Of a stretch of 64,000 bases of DNA, positions 8,716 to 17,072 are shown piece by piece. Both the position numbers and the translations under genes were made by a program. This DNA is from G963692885 sp964657395 (GTDB lineage Bacteria > Acidobacteriota > Terriglobia > Terriglobales > Acidobacteriaceae): positions 1 to 64,000 of the forward strand of contig CAZZUX010000003.1 of the NCBI GenBank assembly GCA_964657395.1. Direction: 5' to 3'. The notes beneath the pieces were generated by a model that did not search any database, had not been told where the DNA came from, and saw only the letters and a list, made by a program, of their open reading frames with translations. Every line of letters starts with the position of its first letter. Position 1 is the first letter of the stretch.

Positions 8716-9192
8716 ATGATCCGTATGAACTCAGCGACGTATAACGCGATCCGTAAGCATGGCGAAGAGACCTATCCGCATGAGTGCTGCGGCATCCTGC
8801 TGGGACGCAACGAAGACGGCGACAACCAGGTTGAGGAAGCGATTCGCGCAGGCAACACGCGCACCGACTCTGCTCATAATCGTTACCACATTGCTCCGCA
8901 GGAGCTGATCAAGGCGCAGCGCACGGGTCGCGAGCGCGGCCTGGACATTGTCGGCTTTTACCATTCCCATCCGGACCACCCGGCAATGTGGTCGCAGACG
9001 GACCTTGCCGAAGCGCACTGGATGAACTGCTCCTACATCATCACCAGCGTGGAAAAAGGGGTGGCCGGCAAAACCAACTCGTTTCTTCTTCTGGGAGTGG
9101 GTGAAGAGGACAAACGACTCGAAATTGAGCCGATCGCGCTTGAAGATGCCGCCTCAGCCTCAACTCAGCCGCCATCCATTGCTCGATGTTGA
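8716..9192 (+). CDS. mec: JAMM/MPN metalloprotease, Mec-like
   Basis: A 158-residue JAB1/MPN zinc protease. The full JAMM set is present: Glu23 (HECCG), His83 and His85 (YHSHPD), Ser93 and Asp96 (MWSQTD). In Mycobacterium the orthologue Mec releases cysteine from the CysO-cysteine adduct formed by CysM. Here it lies between cysM and a gene whose product begins with a CysO domain, a strong match to that pathway. The C-terminal 20 residues are low complexity. Because the CysO unit is fused to its activator, this protease might also cut after the carrier's Gly-Gly; that role is speculative. Confidence 0.9.
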   Translation: MIRMNSATYNAIRKHGEETYPHECCGILLGRNEDGDNQVEEAIRAGNTRTDSAHNRYHIAPQELIKAQRTGRERGLDIVGFYHSHPDHPAMWSQTDLAEAHWMNCSYIITSVEKGVAGKTNSFLLLGVGEEDKRLEIEPIALEDAASASTQPPSIARC

Positions 9193-9277
9193 TCCGCCGC
9201 CGGCACAACGTGCCTGGCCGCATCCGGAAAGCGGCTGCAACATCTAATCCGATGTCAGGAAAGTGAAGACCAAGATC

Positions 9278-10732
9278 ATGAAGATCCATATACCGACGCC
9301 CTTACGCGTTTACGCAGGCAAACAGGATACCGTCGACGTGCAGGCCGCCACCGTGGGCGAGGCGCTGAATCAATTGACCGCCGCGCATCCCGAGTTGAAG
9401 AAGCATCTCTACACCGATGAGGGAAAGCTGCGCGCTTTTGTCAATGTGTATCTCAACGACGAAGATGTCCGGTACATCGAGAATTCTGACAAGGCGGCCG
9501 TCAAAGATACAGACACAATTACGATTATTCCGTCCATTGCCGGCGGCACTCCCTCGGCCGTAGCCGAGGCCGGCACAGTTGAATTGCCGGAACTCACCAC
9601 CGATGATCTCACTCGCTACTCGCGTCACCTCATCCTTCCGGAAGTCGGCATCGAAGGCCAGCGCAAGCTGAAAGCAGCTAAGGTGCTCTGTGTCGGCACC
9701 GGTGGTCTCGGCGCCCCGCTCGCTTTTTATCTGGCAGCCGCTGGAATCGGAACTCTGGGCCTGGTCGACTTTGACGTTGTGGACGCAAGCAATCTCCAGC
9801 GCCAGATCATCCACAGCACCAGGGATGTCGGCCGGCTCAAGATCGATTCCGCGGAAGACAAGCTGAAGGCGTTGAATCCGTTCCTCAACGTGAAAAAGTA
9901 CAACACCATGCTGACCAGCGCGAATGCTCTTGAAATCTTCAAGGACTTCGACATCATCGCTGACGGCACCGACAACTTCCAGACTCGCTACCTGGTGAAC
10001 GACGCCTGCGTACTCAGCGGCAACAAGCCCAATGCCTACGGCTCCATCTTCCGTTTCGAGGGCCAGGCCAGCGTCTTCGCCACCAAGGATGGGCCGTGCT
10101 ATCGCTGCCTCTACCCTGAGCCGCCACCGCCGGGTCTCGTTCCTTCCTGCGCAGAAGGCGGCGTGCTCGGCATCCTGCCCGGACTTGTCGGCATTATCCA
10201 GGCCACGGAAGTCATCAAGCTGATCCTGGGCAAAGGCGACAGTCTTGTCGGCCGTCTCCTGCTGGTGGATTCGCTCGGTATGCGCTTTCGCGAACTGAAG
10301 CTGCGCAAAAATCCAGACTGCCCGGTCTGCGGTACTCATCCGACCGTGACCAAACTGATCGATTACGACCAATTCTGCGGCATCCCCGCACAGGTAGATC
10401 CAAACATGAAGAATGGCATTCCACAGATCACCCCGGCCGAACTCAAGCGTCGCAAGGATGCAGGCGAAGACGTCTACGTTCTTGATGTGCGCGAACCATG
10501 GGAATACAAGATCGCCAACATCGGCGGGCATCTGCTGCCACTTGGCGAACTACAGCAGCGCACCGCTGAACTGGATAAGAGCCAGAAGATCGTAACCCAG
10601 TGCAAGGCAGGTGGTCGCAGTCAGCAGGCAGCCGAAATCCTTCAGCAAGCCGGATTTCAAAATGTCGAGAACCTGGCCGGCGGCATCACTGCCTGGTCAG
10701 ACACTGTCGATCCCTCTGTTCCGAAATATTGA
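9278..10732 (+). CDS. fusion: CysO-like sulfur carrier + MoeZ/MoeB adenylyltransferase + rhodanese
   Basis: A 484-residue three-domain protein. Residues 1-90 are a ubiquitin-like sulfur carrier close to mycobacterial CysO (FVNVYLNDEDVRY, then TIIPSIAGG with Gly89-Gly90). A 20-residue linker leads to an E1-like adenylation domain (about 112-370) with the ATP loop CVGTGGLGAP and zinc pairs CYRC (274, 277) and CPVC (348, 351). The C-terminal rhodanese domain (about 386-484) has active-site Cys442 in TQCKAGGRS. Together they could adenylate the carrier and load sulfur on it for cysteine synthesis. The Gly-Gly, which must be a free carboxylate, is internal. I chose ATG 9278 by CysO similarity; GTG 9263 is an alternative. 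Confidence 0.9.
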   Translation: MKIHIPTPLRVYAGKQDTVDVQAATVGEALNQLTAAHPELKKHLYTDEGKLRAFVNVYLNDEDVRYIENSDKAAVKDTDTITIIPSIAGGTPSAVAEAGTVELPELTTDDLTRYSRHLILPEVGIEGQRKLKAAKVLCVGTGGLGAPLAFYLAAAGIGTLGLVDFDVVDASNLQRQIIHSTRDVGRLKIDSAEDKLKALNPFLNVKKYNTMLTSANALEIFKDFDIIADGTDNFQTRYLVNDACVLSGNKPNAYGSIFRFEGQASVFATKDGPCYRCLYPEPPPPGLVPSCAEGGVLGILPGLVGIIQATEVIKLILGKGDSLVGRLLLVDSLGMRFRELKLRKNPDCPVCGTHPTVTKLIDYDQFCGIPAQVDPNMKNGIPQITPAELKRRKDAGEDVYVLDVREPWEYKIANIGGHLLPLGELQQRTAELDKSQKIVTQCKAGGRSQQAAEILQQAGFQNVENLAGGITAWSDTVDPSVPKY

Positions 10733-11709
10733 TGAACACACCTCCGGCCAGTTCTGACGGGCCCAAGCCGGATCGCGTCTTCATCGTGCGCGCATCCGCT
10801 GCTCATGCAACTGATGCGGATCGCCTCATCCAGGAATACCAGGACACCATCCACGTTGTTGTACGCGACAGCTCGGCGGCGATCGCAGCTTCGCTGAACG
10901 TTCCGGATGAGGGTATCTGGCTGGCGTACGACGGTGACCTGGCTGTTGGCTGCGTCGCTCTCCGCTGGTTGTCGCGGGCGGAAGGCCGAGCCGAAATCAA
11001 GCGTCTCTATGTGCAGCCCGCACACCGCGGCCGTCGCCTCGCCCGGCTACTGGTAGAAGCGCTCGAGGCTTTCGCCGTCAAACAGGGTTGCCGGACGCTC
11101 TACCTGGATTCCAAGGATGATCTTGAGGCCGCCACAGCCCTTTACGCCCGTCTGGGCTATAGCCATTGCAGCCGCTACAACGACAATCCTCAGGCCACCA
11201 TCTTCATGGCAAAGAACTTGGATCGGCTTGAACGTGAATCACTGATTCTCCGCCCATTCATCCCTCAGGACGCCGAGGCGTTCCGCCTGCTTAATGAAGC
11301 GTGGATTACAACCTTGTTCCGCATGGAACCTTCCGACCATGTCATCCTCAACGATCCGATCGGACAAATCATCAAACCCGGTGGCTCCATCTTCATGGCT
11401 GTCCGCGGCGAGTTTCCTGTCGCATGCTGTGCTCTCGTCGCCATGGGAGACGGCTGCTTCGAACTCTCCAAGATGGCCGTCGATGCCAGTCAGCGCGGTC
11501 GAGGAGTTGGTCGCGCCCTGCTCGAATATGTCGTCGCCGAGGCCCGCAAGCTGCCTGTTCAACGGCTCTATCTCGAAACCAACAGCTCACTCCACAACGC
11601 CATTCACCTGTACGAGTCCATCGGCTTCCGCCATCTCTCGCGTCAAAATCGCGGCATCGCCCACTACGAACGCGGCGACGTAGCCATGGAACTTTTTCTT
11701 GACGATTAG
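10732..11709 (+). CDS. tandem GNAT N-acetyltransferase
   Basis: A 325-residue protein with two GNAT folds in tandem. Each half carries the acetyl-CoA loop: VQPAHRGRRLARLLVEALE near residue 100 and VDASQRGRGVGRALLEYVV near residue 255. Each is followed by a YxRLGY- or YESIGF-type motif B region. Substrate is unknown; small amines or peptide N-termini are common for the family. Its ATG overlaps the stop of the preceding fusion gene (TGATG), so it is translationally coupled and is the last member of the cysM operon. Its relation to cysteine synthesis is unproven. Confidence 0.85.
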   Translation: MNTPPASSDGPKPDRVFIVRASAAHATDADRLIQEYQDTIHVVVRDSSAAIAASLNVPDEGIWLAYDGDLAVGCVALRWLSRAEGRAEIKRLYVQPAHRGRRLARLLVEALEAFAVKQGCRTLYLDSKDDLEAATALYARLGYSHCSRYNDNPQATIFMAKNLDRLERESLILRPFIPQDAEAFRLLNEAWITTLFRMEPSDHVILNDPIGQIIKPGGSIFMAVRGEFPVACCALVAMGDGCFELSKMAVDASQRGRGVGRALLEYVVAEARKLPVQRLYLETNSSLHNAIHLYESIGFRHLSRQNRGIAHYERGDVAMELFLDD

Positions 11710-11773
11710 CATCTGCAAGATTCCACAAGGCTGCGCTATATAAAAATGGCGAGCATGGTGTATAGAAAGGTGA

Positions 11774-11802
11774 TTGTCGAGAAGGGCCGACCCCGTTATA
11801 CT
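11774..11802 (+). promoter_or_regulatory. sigma-70-type promoter for the PIN-TRAM gene
   Basis: TTGTCG (11774-11779), a 17-bp spacer, and TATACT (11797-11802) match the vegetative consensus at 4 of 6 and 5 of 6 positions. Transcription would start near 11809, about 46 bases before the ATG at 11855. This argues against the in-frame TTG at 11774 as a start. Confidence 0.6.
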
Positions 11803-11854
11803 CCGACAACGGGCAGTGCGGAAAAGTTCGCGCTGCGGCTGGAGCGTAGCAGCA

Positions 11855-12883
11855 ATGCTCAATATTGTTCGGCTTTCTTTTTTTCTTTTCTGCCTGGTTG
11901 TTGTCGGTGCATTTCGGCCTTCCACTCTCAATCTCCCCGTAGCTCTCGCAGGCGGTGCGGTCCTGGCAGTCGTTGCCATTCTCTGCGAGATGCGGTTGAA
12001 GGTATTAAGCGGCGCACGTTCCGGCTGGATTCTCGCTGGCGTGCTAGCCGGCACACTAGCCGGGGCGGCATCAGCCGTTGTCCTTCAATCCAGCATTGCC
12101 TCTCGCTCCTGGCATGTTCTCCTTCCGCCACTCAGCCTGCTGTTCTTCGGTTATTGCGGAGCTTGGGCGGGGGCAGGTCTCGCCGACAGCTTCGGTCCAG
12201 CGGCGTCTTCGTCGTCCCTCCCCGTCGATGGAACAGCCGGAACAGCGAAGATTCTCGATACCAGCACCATCATCGATGGCAGGATTGCCGATGTCGCTGA
12301 CGCAGGCTTCCTGGATGGCCCTGTCATCGTTGCGGAGTTCATCCTCCGCGAACTGCAGGCCGTCGCCGACTCCACAGACGCCAGCAAACGCCAGCGAGGC
12401 CGGCGTGGACTCGACATGCTCGAGCGCATGCGCAACTGCAAACGGATCAAGATCCAGGTTGTCGCCGACGACTTTGCCGGAATCCGCGAAGTGGATCTGA
12501 AGCTCATTGAGCTGGCCAAGAAGTACCAGGGACGGCTTGTGACCAACGACTTCAATCTCAATAAGGTCGCACAACTCCACGATATTCCCGTGATGAACGT
12601 CAATGATCTCGCGAACACCCTGCGACCGGTAGTGCTGCCCGGCGAGCGCCTCTCGATCGCGATCCTCAAGGAAGGCAAGGAGCCCAGCCAGGGCATCGGC
12701 TACCTCAATGACGGCACCATGGTCGTGGTCGATCACGCGCGTCGTTCCATCGGTCACACTGTCGATGTGCAGGTGACTTCAGTACTGCAAACGCCATCCG
12801 GCAAAATGATATTTGGGCGCTGCGACGAAAATCATGGCCGTCCTCACGAAACTCTCGCCACTTTTTCTGCCACCGGCACCTAA
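11855..12883 (+). CDS. membrane PIN-TRAM domain protein (YacL-like)
   Basis: A 342-residue protein with about four N-terminal membrane segments (residues 5-20, 28-46, 58-78, 88-108). These are followed by a PIN nuclease domain (about 132-250) with acidic residues in ILDTSTIIDGRI, FILRELQ and LVTNDFNLNK, and then a TRAM RNA-binding domain (about 270-325). B. subtilis YacL has the same architecture. PIN domains are usually metal-dependent RNases, but the target of this membrane class is not established. ATG 11855 has GGAG about 11 nt upstream and lies just after a good promoter. Confidence 0.88.
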   Translation: MLNIVRLSFFLFCLVVVGAFRPSTLNLPVALAGGAVLAVVAILCEMRLKVLSGARSGWILAGVLAGTLAGAASAVVLQSSIASRSWHVLLPPLSLLFFGYCGAWAGAGLADSFGPAASSSSLPVDGTAGTAKILDTSTIIDGRIADVADAGFLDGPVIVAEFILRELQAVADSTDASKRQRGRRGLDMLERMRNCKRIKIQVVADDFAGIREVDLKLIELAKKYQGRLVTNDFNLNKVAQLHDIPVMNVNDLANTLRPVVLPGERLSIAILKEGKEPSQGIGYLNDGTMVVVDHARRSIGHTVDVQVTSVLQTPSGKMIFGRCDENHGRPHETLATFSATGT

Positions 12884-12972
12884 CGAATATGAATCTTCAA
12901 GCAGGTCCTTCCGCAAGGGAGGCGTCGGGGATACAATTCTCGAAATAGCGGCGGTTGCCGCTGCCCATCATC

Positions 12973-13131
12973 ATGGACACATCCTGCAAGCACCTCCAGG
13001 TGCGCGTGGTAGCGCGCGAAGACGATATCGAATTTGTAGAATGCCAGCTCTGCGGCGAAGTGTTCGACGCCAACGAGTTTCACGATATGGAGATTGAAGA
13101 GAAAGTACTCGCCGATCCGGAAGAGGATTAG
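12973..13131 (+). CDS. 52-residue acidic Cys-pair protein, possible zinc ribbon
   Basis: A small frame encoding 52 residues. It starts MDTSCKHLQVRVVARED and has Cys5-x2-His7-type spacing near the start and Cys24-x2-Cys27 (ECQLCGEVFD) in the middle, the ligand pattern of a treble-clef or zinc-ribbon knuckle. The C-terminus is strongly acidic (EIEEKVLADPEED). No known family was recognised. A ribosome-binding site is not obvious; TTG 12955 is the only other in-frame start before a stop. It is in the same orientation as the PIN-TRAM gene, 89 bases downstream, and may share its transcript. Confidence 0.6.
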   Translation: MDTSCKHLQVRVVAREDDIEFVECQLCGEVFDANEFHDMEIEEKVLADPEED

Positions 13132-13200
13132 CGACCTTCTTCGATGCGATCTGCGCAGGTTCACCGGGATTGCACGCAGCTGAAATACAGGAGCAGCAGC

Positions 13201-13872
13201 CTAATCGGCGATCTTTAGATCGTTGCCCGCCAGTGTGGATTGGAGCGAAGTCTTGCTCCGATCAGGCACTTCCTCTGTAGGCGCAGCCGGAGAGACAATC
13301 CGCCAGGTATAGTGCAGCCACGAAATCAGCGTCAGGCAGAACGTCGCTACCAGCGATGCAGTGCGCAACATGACCAGCGCCTGGGGCGCATAGAACTGTG
13401 TCCACAAAGTGCACGTAACCGCGACAATCTGCGCCACCGTATTGGCTTTTCCCCAGATGCTGGGGCGGAATTCGCGCACATTCGTCGTCAGGTGCAGCAG
13501 CGCTGCGACAACCAGAATCCCAAGATCCCTGCTGAATACCATCACGGTCACTCGCCGCACAATCAGCCCCTCGTGCGTCAGAACCAGGAACAACGTGCTC
13601 AGCAGCAGTTTATCGGCGACCGGATCCAGGTACTGGCCCAGCAAAGTGCGCTGATGCAGCAGGCGGGCCAACAATCCATCCAGTCCATCACTGATGCCGG
13701 CAATGACAAACAGCCCGAAGGCCAGACGATAGTGATGATCAAGAACTGCCATCACGAGGAAGGGAATGATGCACAGACGCAGGAACGTCAGTTGGTTCGG
13801 CGCGGCTCGAAAGTCTTTCAGCACTGGATCAGTTCTTGCAAAGGAGAATTCCGGCTCCCCGGGCATCTGCAA
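13201..13872 (-). CDS. CDP-alcohol phosphatidyltransferase (PgsA-like)
   Basis: A 223-residue integral membrane enzyme of phospholipid synthesis. The full signature D-G-x2-A-R-x8-G-x3-D-x3-D is present from Asp65 to Asp87 (SDGLDGLLARLLHQ, GQYLDPVADK). About five to six membrane helices follow the family plan. By length and position of the motif it most resembles PgsA, which makes phosphatidylglycerophosphate from CDP-diacylglycerol and glycerol 3-phosphate; cardiolipin or phosphatidylserine synthase activity cannot be excluded. The C-terminal 25 residues are hydrophilic. The start at 13872 gives a short hydrophilic N-terminus. Confidence 0.87.
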   Translation of the reverse strand: MQMPGEPEFSFARTDPVLKDFRAAPNQLTFLRLCIIPFLVMAVLDHHYRLAFGLFVIAGISDGLDGLLARLLHQRTLLGQYLDPVADKLLLSTLFLVLTHEGLIVRRVTVMVFSRDLGILVVAALLHLTTNVREFRPSIWGKANTVAQIVAVTCTLWTQFYAPQALVMLRTASLVATFCLTLISWLHYTWRIVSPAAPTEEVPDRSKTSLQSTLAGNDLKIAD

Positions 13873-14010
13873 AAAGCTGGAACGTCACCGGGTAGCCCGC
13901 ATGTATGCCTGATGGTATCCCAGCCACTCGCAGGTAGCCAATAAACGTGAATGCCCGCCCAGCCTTCGGCAAAACAGCGTTTCTTGGTATGATCGAAGGG
14001 CAGCAGGCGC

Positions 14011-14087
14011 AGGCGCGTAGCTCAGTTGGTTAGAGCGCTACCTTGACACGGTAGAGGTCGCTGGTTCGAGTCCAGTCGTGCCTACCA
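14011..14087 (+). tRNA. tRNA-Val (anticodon GAC)
   Basis: A complete 77-nt cloverleaf with encoded CCA (14085-14087). Acceptor stem AGGCGCG/CGTGCCT, anticodon stem CTACC/GGTAG with loop TTGACAC giving GAC, and T arm GCTGG-TTCGAGT-CCAGT. A TATGAT hexamer at 13988-13993 is a likely -10 box, with a weak TTCGGC 17 bp upstream of it. Confidence 0.96.
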
Positions 14088-14152
14088 TCCCCATCCATTA
14101 CATACGAAGCCGGTAAACCATCGGACAGAGCTTTTGTGTCATGGTTTATGTT

Positions 14153-14172
14153 ATGACTCTTCGTTGAGTCAT
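14153..14172. terminator. hairpin between tRNA-Val and the acyltransferase
   Basis: A 7-bp perfect stem ATGACTC/GAGTCAT with loop TTCGTT lies 10 bases beyond the stop of the minus-strand acyltransferase and 65 bases after tRNA-Val. There is no strong T tract, so its role as a terminator is tentative. Confidence 0.4.
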
Positions 14173-14181
14173 TCGCAGAAA

Positions 14182-15336
14182 TCAAGGGAGTGAAGAAGCC
14201 GGAACCCGCTGGTCCTTACGTCCCCCACCCATTACCTGTCGGATGAACCTGGCCACAGGCTTTTCCAGCGATGTAACGATGAAATAGCTGAGAGCTACCA
14301 TCGACAAGACAGTAAGCACTAAGGCAGCAAGATCACCAACGAACGGCCTGATACGCCCAATCAGAGCGTAGCCCACCCGCTGATGTACAAGATAAAGCGG
14401 ATAGGTCATAAGACCAACTTTTCGGATTGCACTCATACTCCGAGGAGAAAGACGCGCTGCAAAGGAACTATTGAGCCAGACCGAAGCGATGATAACTGCT
14501 ACCGAAGCCAGCCATACCAACACAGGTGTAATCCACGAGTAATGAACTGAAGCAGAACTCGTAATTAAAGTCGAGCGGACAATGATCTCGAAAGCAGCTC
14601 CAGCTGTGCAAAGCAATATCCCAGCGCCACGCAATAGTGTGGGGCGGTCACAGAGAACCAACCACAGGAGAGCGCCCAGGGCGAAGAAAACTCCGTGGCG
14701 TGCAAGAGTAAGAATGATGCGCGTATTGTAGTGCGGCGTTGAGATTAGGCCGGCTAACCTAGATGTTTTTGAACACAAACCTCCGAACATGAAAGACCAA
14801 CTGTAGAAATTAAAGGCAGCACTGTACAGAGCCAGAGCACCGACGAAGTACTCAAGCCGCGAGAAGGCCCGTAATAGCAACACTATGAAGATGAGCCCAT
14901 AAAACGAAAGCTCAACCGGCAGTGTCCAGTAAGACGGATCGACGAAGTCGTTACCAGGTACAAGAAAGATGGAGCGGACCAGCTGTGCAATGGTTGGATG
15001 TGGGATATGCAATGCGCAAAGAAGAATGAAAGTAATGGGAGCGCATAACCATGCCGATGGATATAGTCGCACAATGCGGCCGCGTGCGAATCTAACTGGC
15101 GTGTTTGTAGCAGCCGAGTACGAAATGACAAATCCGGAAAGAACGAAGAATATCTCAACACCTATCCAGCCAAACCATGTATAAGGCGCCAACCAGCTGT
15201 AGTTCATGATTTGGCCATTATCCCTGTAGACGATGGCTCCCTTCGAAATCCAGAAACACAGATGGTAGCTCATGACAATAAGGGCGGCGAAGCCTCGCAC
15301 CACATCTAGTCCTAGAATCTGGCGATTGGAATTCAT
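14182..15336 (-). CDS. acyltransferase 3 family membrane protein (OafA/YrhL-like)
   Basis: A 384-residue polytopic membrane protein of the acyltransferase-3 family, which O-acylates sugars of surface polysaccharides or other exported molecules. The N-terminus LGLDVVRGFAALIVMSYHL holds the conserved Arg and catalytic-type His of the family, followed by about ten membrane helices and a basic C-terminus. The start at 15336 gives MNSNRQILGLD, as in homologues; the frame extends further but without support. The coding sequence looks lower in GC and more mixed in codon use than its neighbours, and it sits beside tRNA-Val, which could mean acquisition by transfer. Confidence 0.88.
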   Translation of the reverse strand: MNSNRQILGLDVVRGFAALIVMSYHLCFWISKGAIVYRDNGQIMNYSWLAPYTWFGWIGVEIFFVLSGFVISYSAATNTPVRFARGRIVRLYPSAWLCAPITFILLCALHIPHPTIAQLVRSIFLVPGNDFVDPSYWTLPVELSFYGLIFIVLLLRAFSRLEYFVGALALYSAAFNFYSWSFMFGGLCSKTSRLAGLISTPHYNTRIILTLARHGVFFALGALLWLVLCDRPTLLRGAGILLCTAGAAFEIIVRSTLITSSASVHYSWITPVLVWLASVAVIIASVWLNSSFAARLSPRSMSAIRKVGLMTYPLYLVHQRVGYALIGRIRPFVGDLAALVLTVLSMVALSYFIVTSLEKPVARFIRQVMGGGRKDQRVPASSLP

Positions 15337-15464
15337 TTTTATTAAACTAGCATGGGGTCTCACTGCACTAAGCCCTCGGGAATCGAAGATCCAGCTTCGG
15401 AGAACCCTCTGCTTGCGGAAGCGCTTAGCTGAGGGCAACCAACTCATTGCGATAGGCTGTTGTG

Positions 15465-16370
15465 ATGGAAGTCCACCTGATCGACGGCACGTATGAGCTC
15501 TTCAGGCATTTCTATGCACTGCCATCTGCCAAAGACAGCGAAGGTCAGGAAGTCGCCGCGGTTCGAGGTGTGCTCGGCTCTCTTCTGGGCATGATGCAGG
15601 CCGGCGTGACGTACATCGGAGTCGCTACCGACCACGTGATTGAATCCTTTCGGAACCAGATGTGGCCCGGCTACAAAACAGGTGAAGGTGTGGACCCCGC
15701 ACTCCTGTCCCAGTTCCCACTGCTGGAAGAGACTCTGCGTGCCCTTGGAGTGGTGGTGTGGGCAATGGAGGAGTACGAGGCGGATGATGCGCTTGCATCC
15801 GCGGCTTTTCTGGCCGGGCAGGACCCACGCGTCGAACGCGTCATCATAAGCACACCCGACAAAGATCTTGCGCAATGTGTACAAGGCAAGCGGATCGTGC
15901 AGTCCGATCGGCGCCGGCGCCTCGAGCGCGACAGTAGCGGAGTGGTTGAGAAATTCGGAGTTGAACCTGCCTCCATTCCGGATTACCTCGCCCTTGTCGG
16001 CGACACCGCAGATGGCTATCCCGGTCTGCCCGGATGGGGCGCGAAGTCTGCAGCCGCTGTGCTGTCGCGCTTCGGCACGTTGGAAGCCATTCCAGCGAAT
16101 GCACGAGACTGGCAAGTGAACGTTGCGAGTCCCACAAGTCTCTCCGCGACTTTCAACAGGGATCGGGATCTGGCTTTTCTCTTCCGGGATATCGCAAGAT
16201 TGCGAACTGACCTTCCGCTCTTCACGACCGTGGATGACCTGCTCTGGCAGGGACCTGCGCCTGCCTTCCTGCCACTCGCTGAACGTCTGAATAAGGCTCA
16301 ATTCGAGAAGAAGCAAACCGCACGAACCAGGACGCAGCGCACTCCCTCCGCTGGCAGGACTCCTGATTGA
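15465..16370 (+). CDS. 5'-3' exonuclease/FEN-like nuclease (Pol I 5'-nuclease family)
   Basis: A 301-residue stand-alone homologue of the N-terminal 5'-nuclease of DNA polymerase I. The acidic metal-binding residues are visible in HLIDGTYELFRHFYA, EEYEADDALASAA and ISTPDKDLAQCV, with the second site in LVGDTADGYPGLPGWGAKSAA, which also holds the helix-hairpin-helix type DNA-binding turn. Members process flaps or RNA primers. The C-terminal tail is basic. The ATG at 15465 follows an in-frame GTG at 15462; either could start. It is divergent from the acyltransferase. Confidence 0.88.
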   Translation: MEVHLIDGTYELFRHFYALPSAKDSEGQEVAAVRGVLGSLLGMMQAGVTYIGVATDHVIESFRNQMWPGYKTGEGVDPALLSQFPLLEETLRALGVVVWAMEEYEADDALASAAFLAGQDPRVERVIISTPDKDLAQCVQGKRIVQSDRRRRLERDSSGVVEKFGVEPASIPDYLALVGDTADGYPGLPGWGAKSAAAVLSRFGTLEAIPANARDWQVNVASPTSLSATFNRDRDLAFLFRDIARLRTDLPLFTTVDDLLWQGPAPAFLPLAERLNKAQFEKKQTARTRTQRTPSAGRTPD

Positions 16371-16529
16371 CCAGGGCCTCATCGCCTGCGTCCGAGCTCA
16401 GTATGGGGCCGCGGTTCAGGATCGAGCGGAATAAACTGTCAGACCCGACCCGGGCACTTGTCACAAAACAACGCTTGCATAAGGTGCTCTTCAACAACCA
16501 AATACCTGCCGCAGAACGTCCCACTTACC

Positions 16530-17039
16530 ATGCTGGTGCCCGAGTCGATACGCGAGTTCTTCCGGTGTAAAATTCTGCGTCCGCTCTTGCGTCAGCTGCG
16601 CGGCGGAGTTACGCCTCGTCGTCTCGCGTGGAGCCTGGCCCTTGGCATTGTCATCGGGATCAATCCATCGGTCGGCGTTACTACGATCCTGGTAGTCATG
16701 CTCGCATGGGCATTCGGTCTAAACCAGGTTGCATCGCAGATTGGTGCACACGCTATGACGCCTCTCCACCTGATGCTGTTTCTTCCGTTCATCGAACTGG
16801 GCGTGCATCTGTTTCACACCCGGCGCCTTCCCATGGATCGGCGACAGATTGAGCATCTGAGCCACCATCCCTGGCGCCTGGTCGAATCCATATGGCAATG
16901 GGAGTGGCATGCCTTGATAGTCTGGTGTGTTGTGGCTGCTGTTGCCATGCCGTTACTTGCTATCTACATCCGGCGCGGTCTCGTACTACTACTGCGCAGA
17001 AATAAAACGCTGCTGCGTTCGCGACCGGCACTCCACTGA
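16530..17039 (+). CDS. DUF2062 membrane protein
   Basis: A 169-residue small membrane protein matching DUF2062: RLAWSLALGIVIGINPSVGVTTILVVMLAWAFGLNQ with the Asn-Pro in the middle of the first hydrophobic pair, then a central hydrophilic stretch and a final membrane segment (WHALIVWCVVAAVAMPLLAIYI). No function is established for the family. The ATG at 16530 gives a good match to the usual N-terminus but lacks a clear ribosome-binding site; the frame extends to a TTG at 16458. Confidence 0.8.
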   Translation: MLVPESIREFFRCKILRPLLRQLRGGVTPRRLAWSLALGIVIGINPSVGVTTILVVMLAWAFGLNQVASQIGAHAMTPLHLMLFLPFIELGVHLFHTRRLPMDRRQIEHLSHHPWRLVESIWQWEWHALIVWCVVAAVAMPLLAIYIRRGLVLLLRRNKTLLRSRPALH

Positions 17040-17072
17040 TCATCATGCATAAGCAAGCCTGTTAGAGGGCGG

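Noticed and set aside
9302..10531. 409-residue antisense frame opposite the CysO/MoeZ fusion
   Set aside because: Same reason: the plus-strand product has clear domains and motifs, the antisense one has none.
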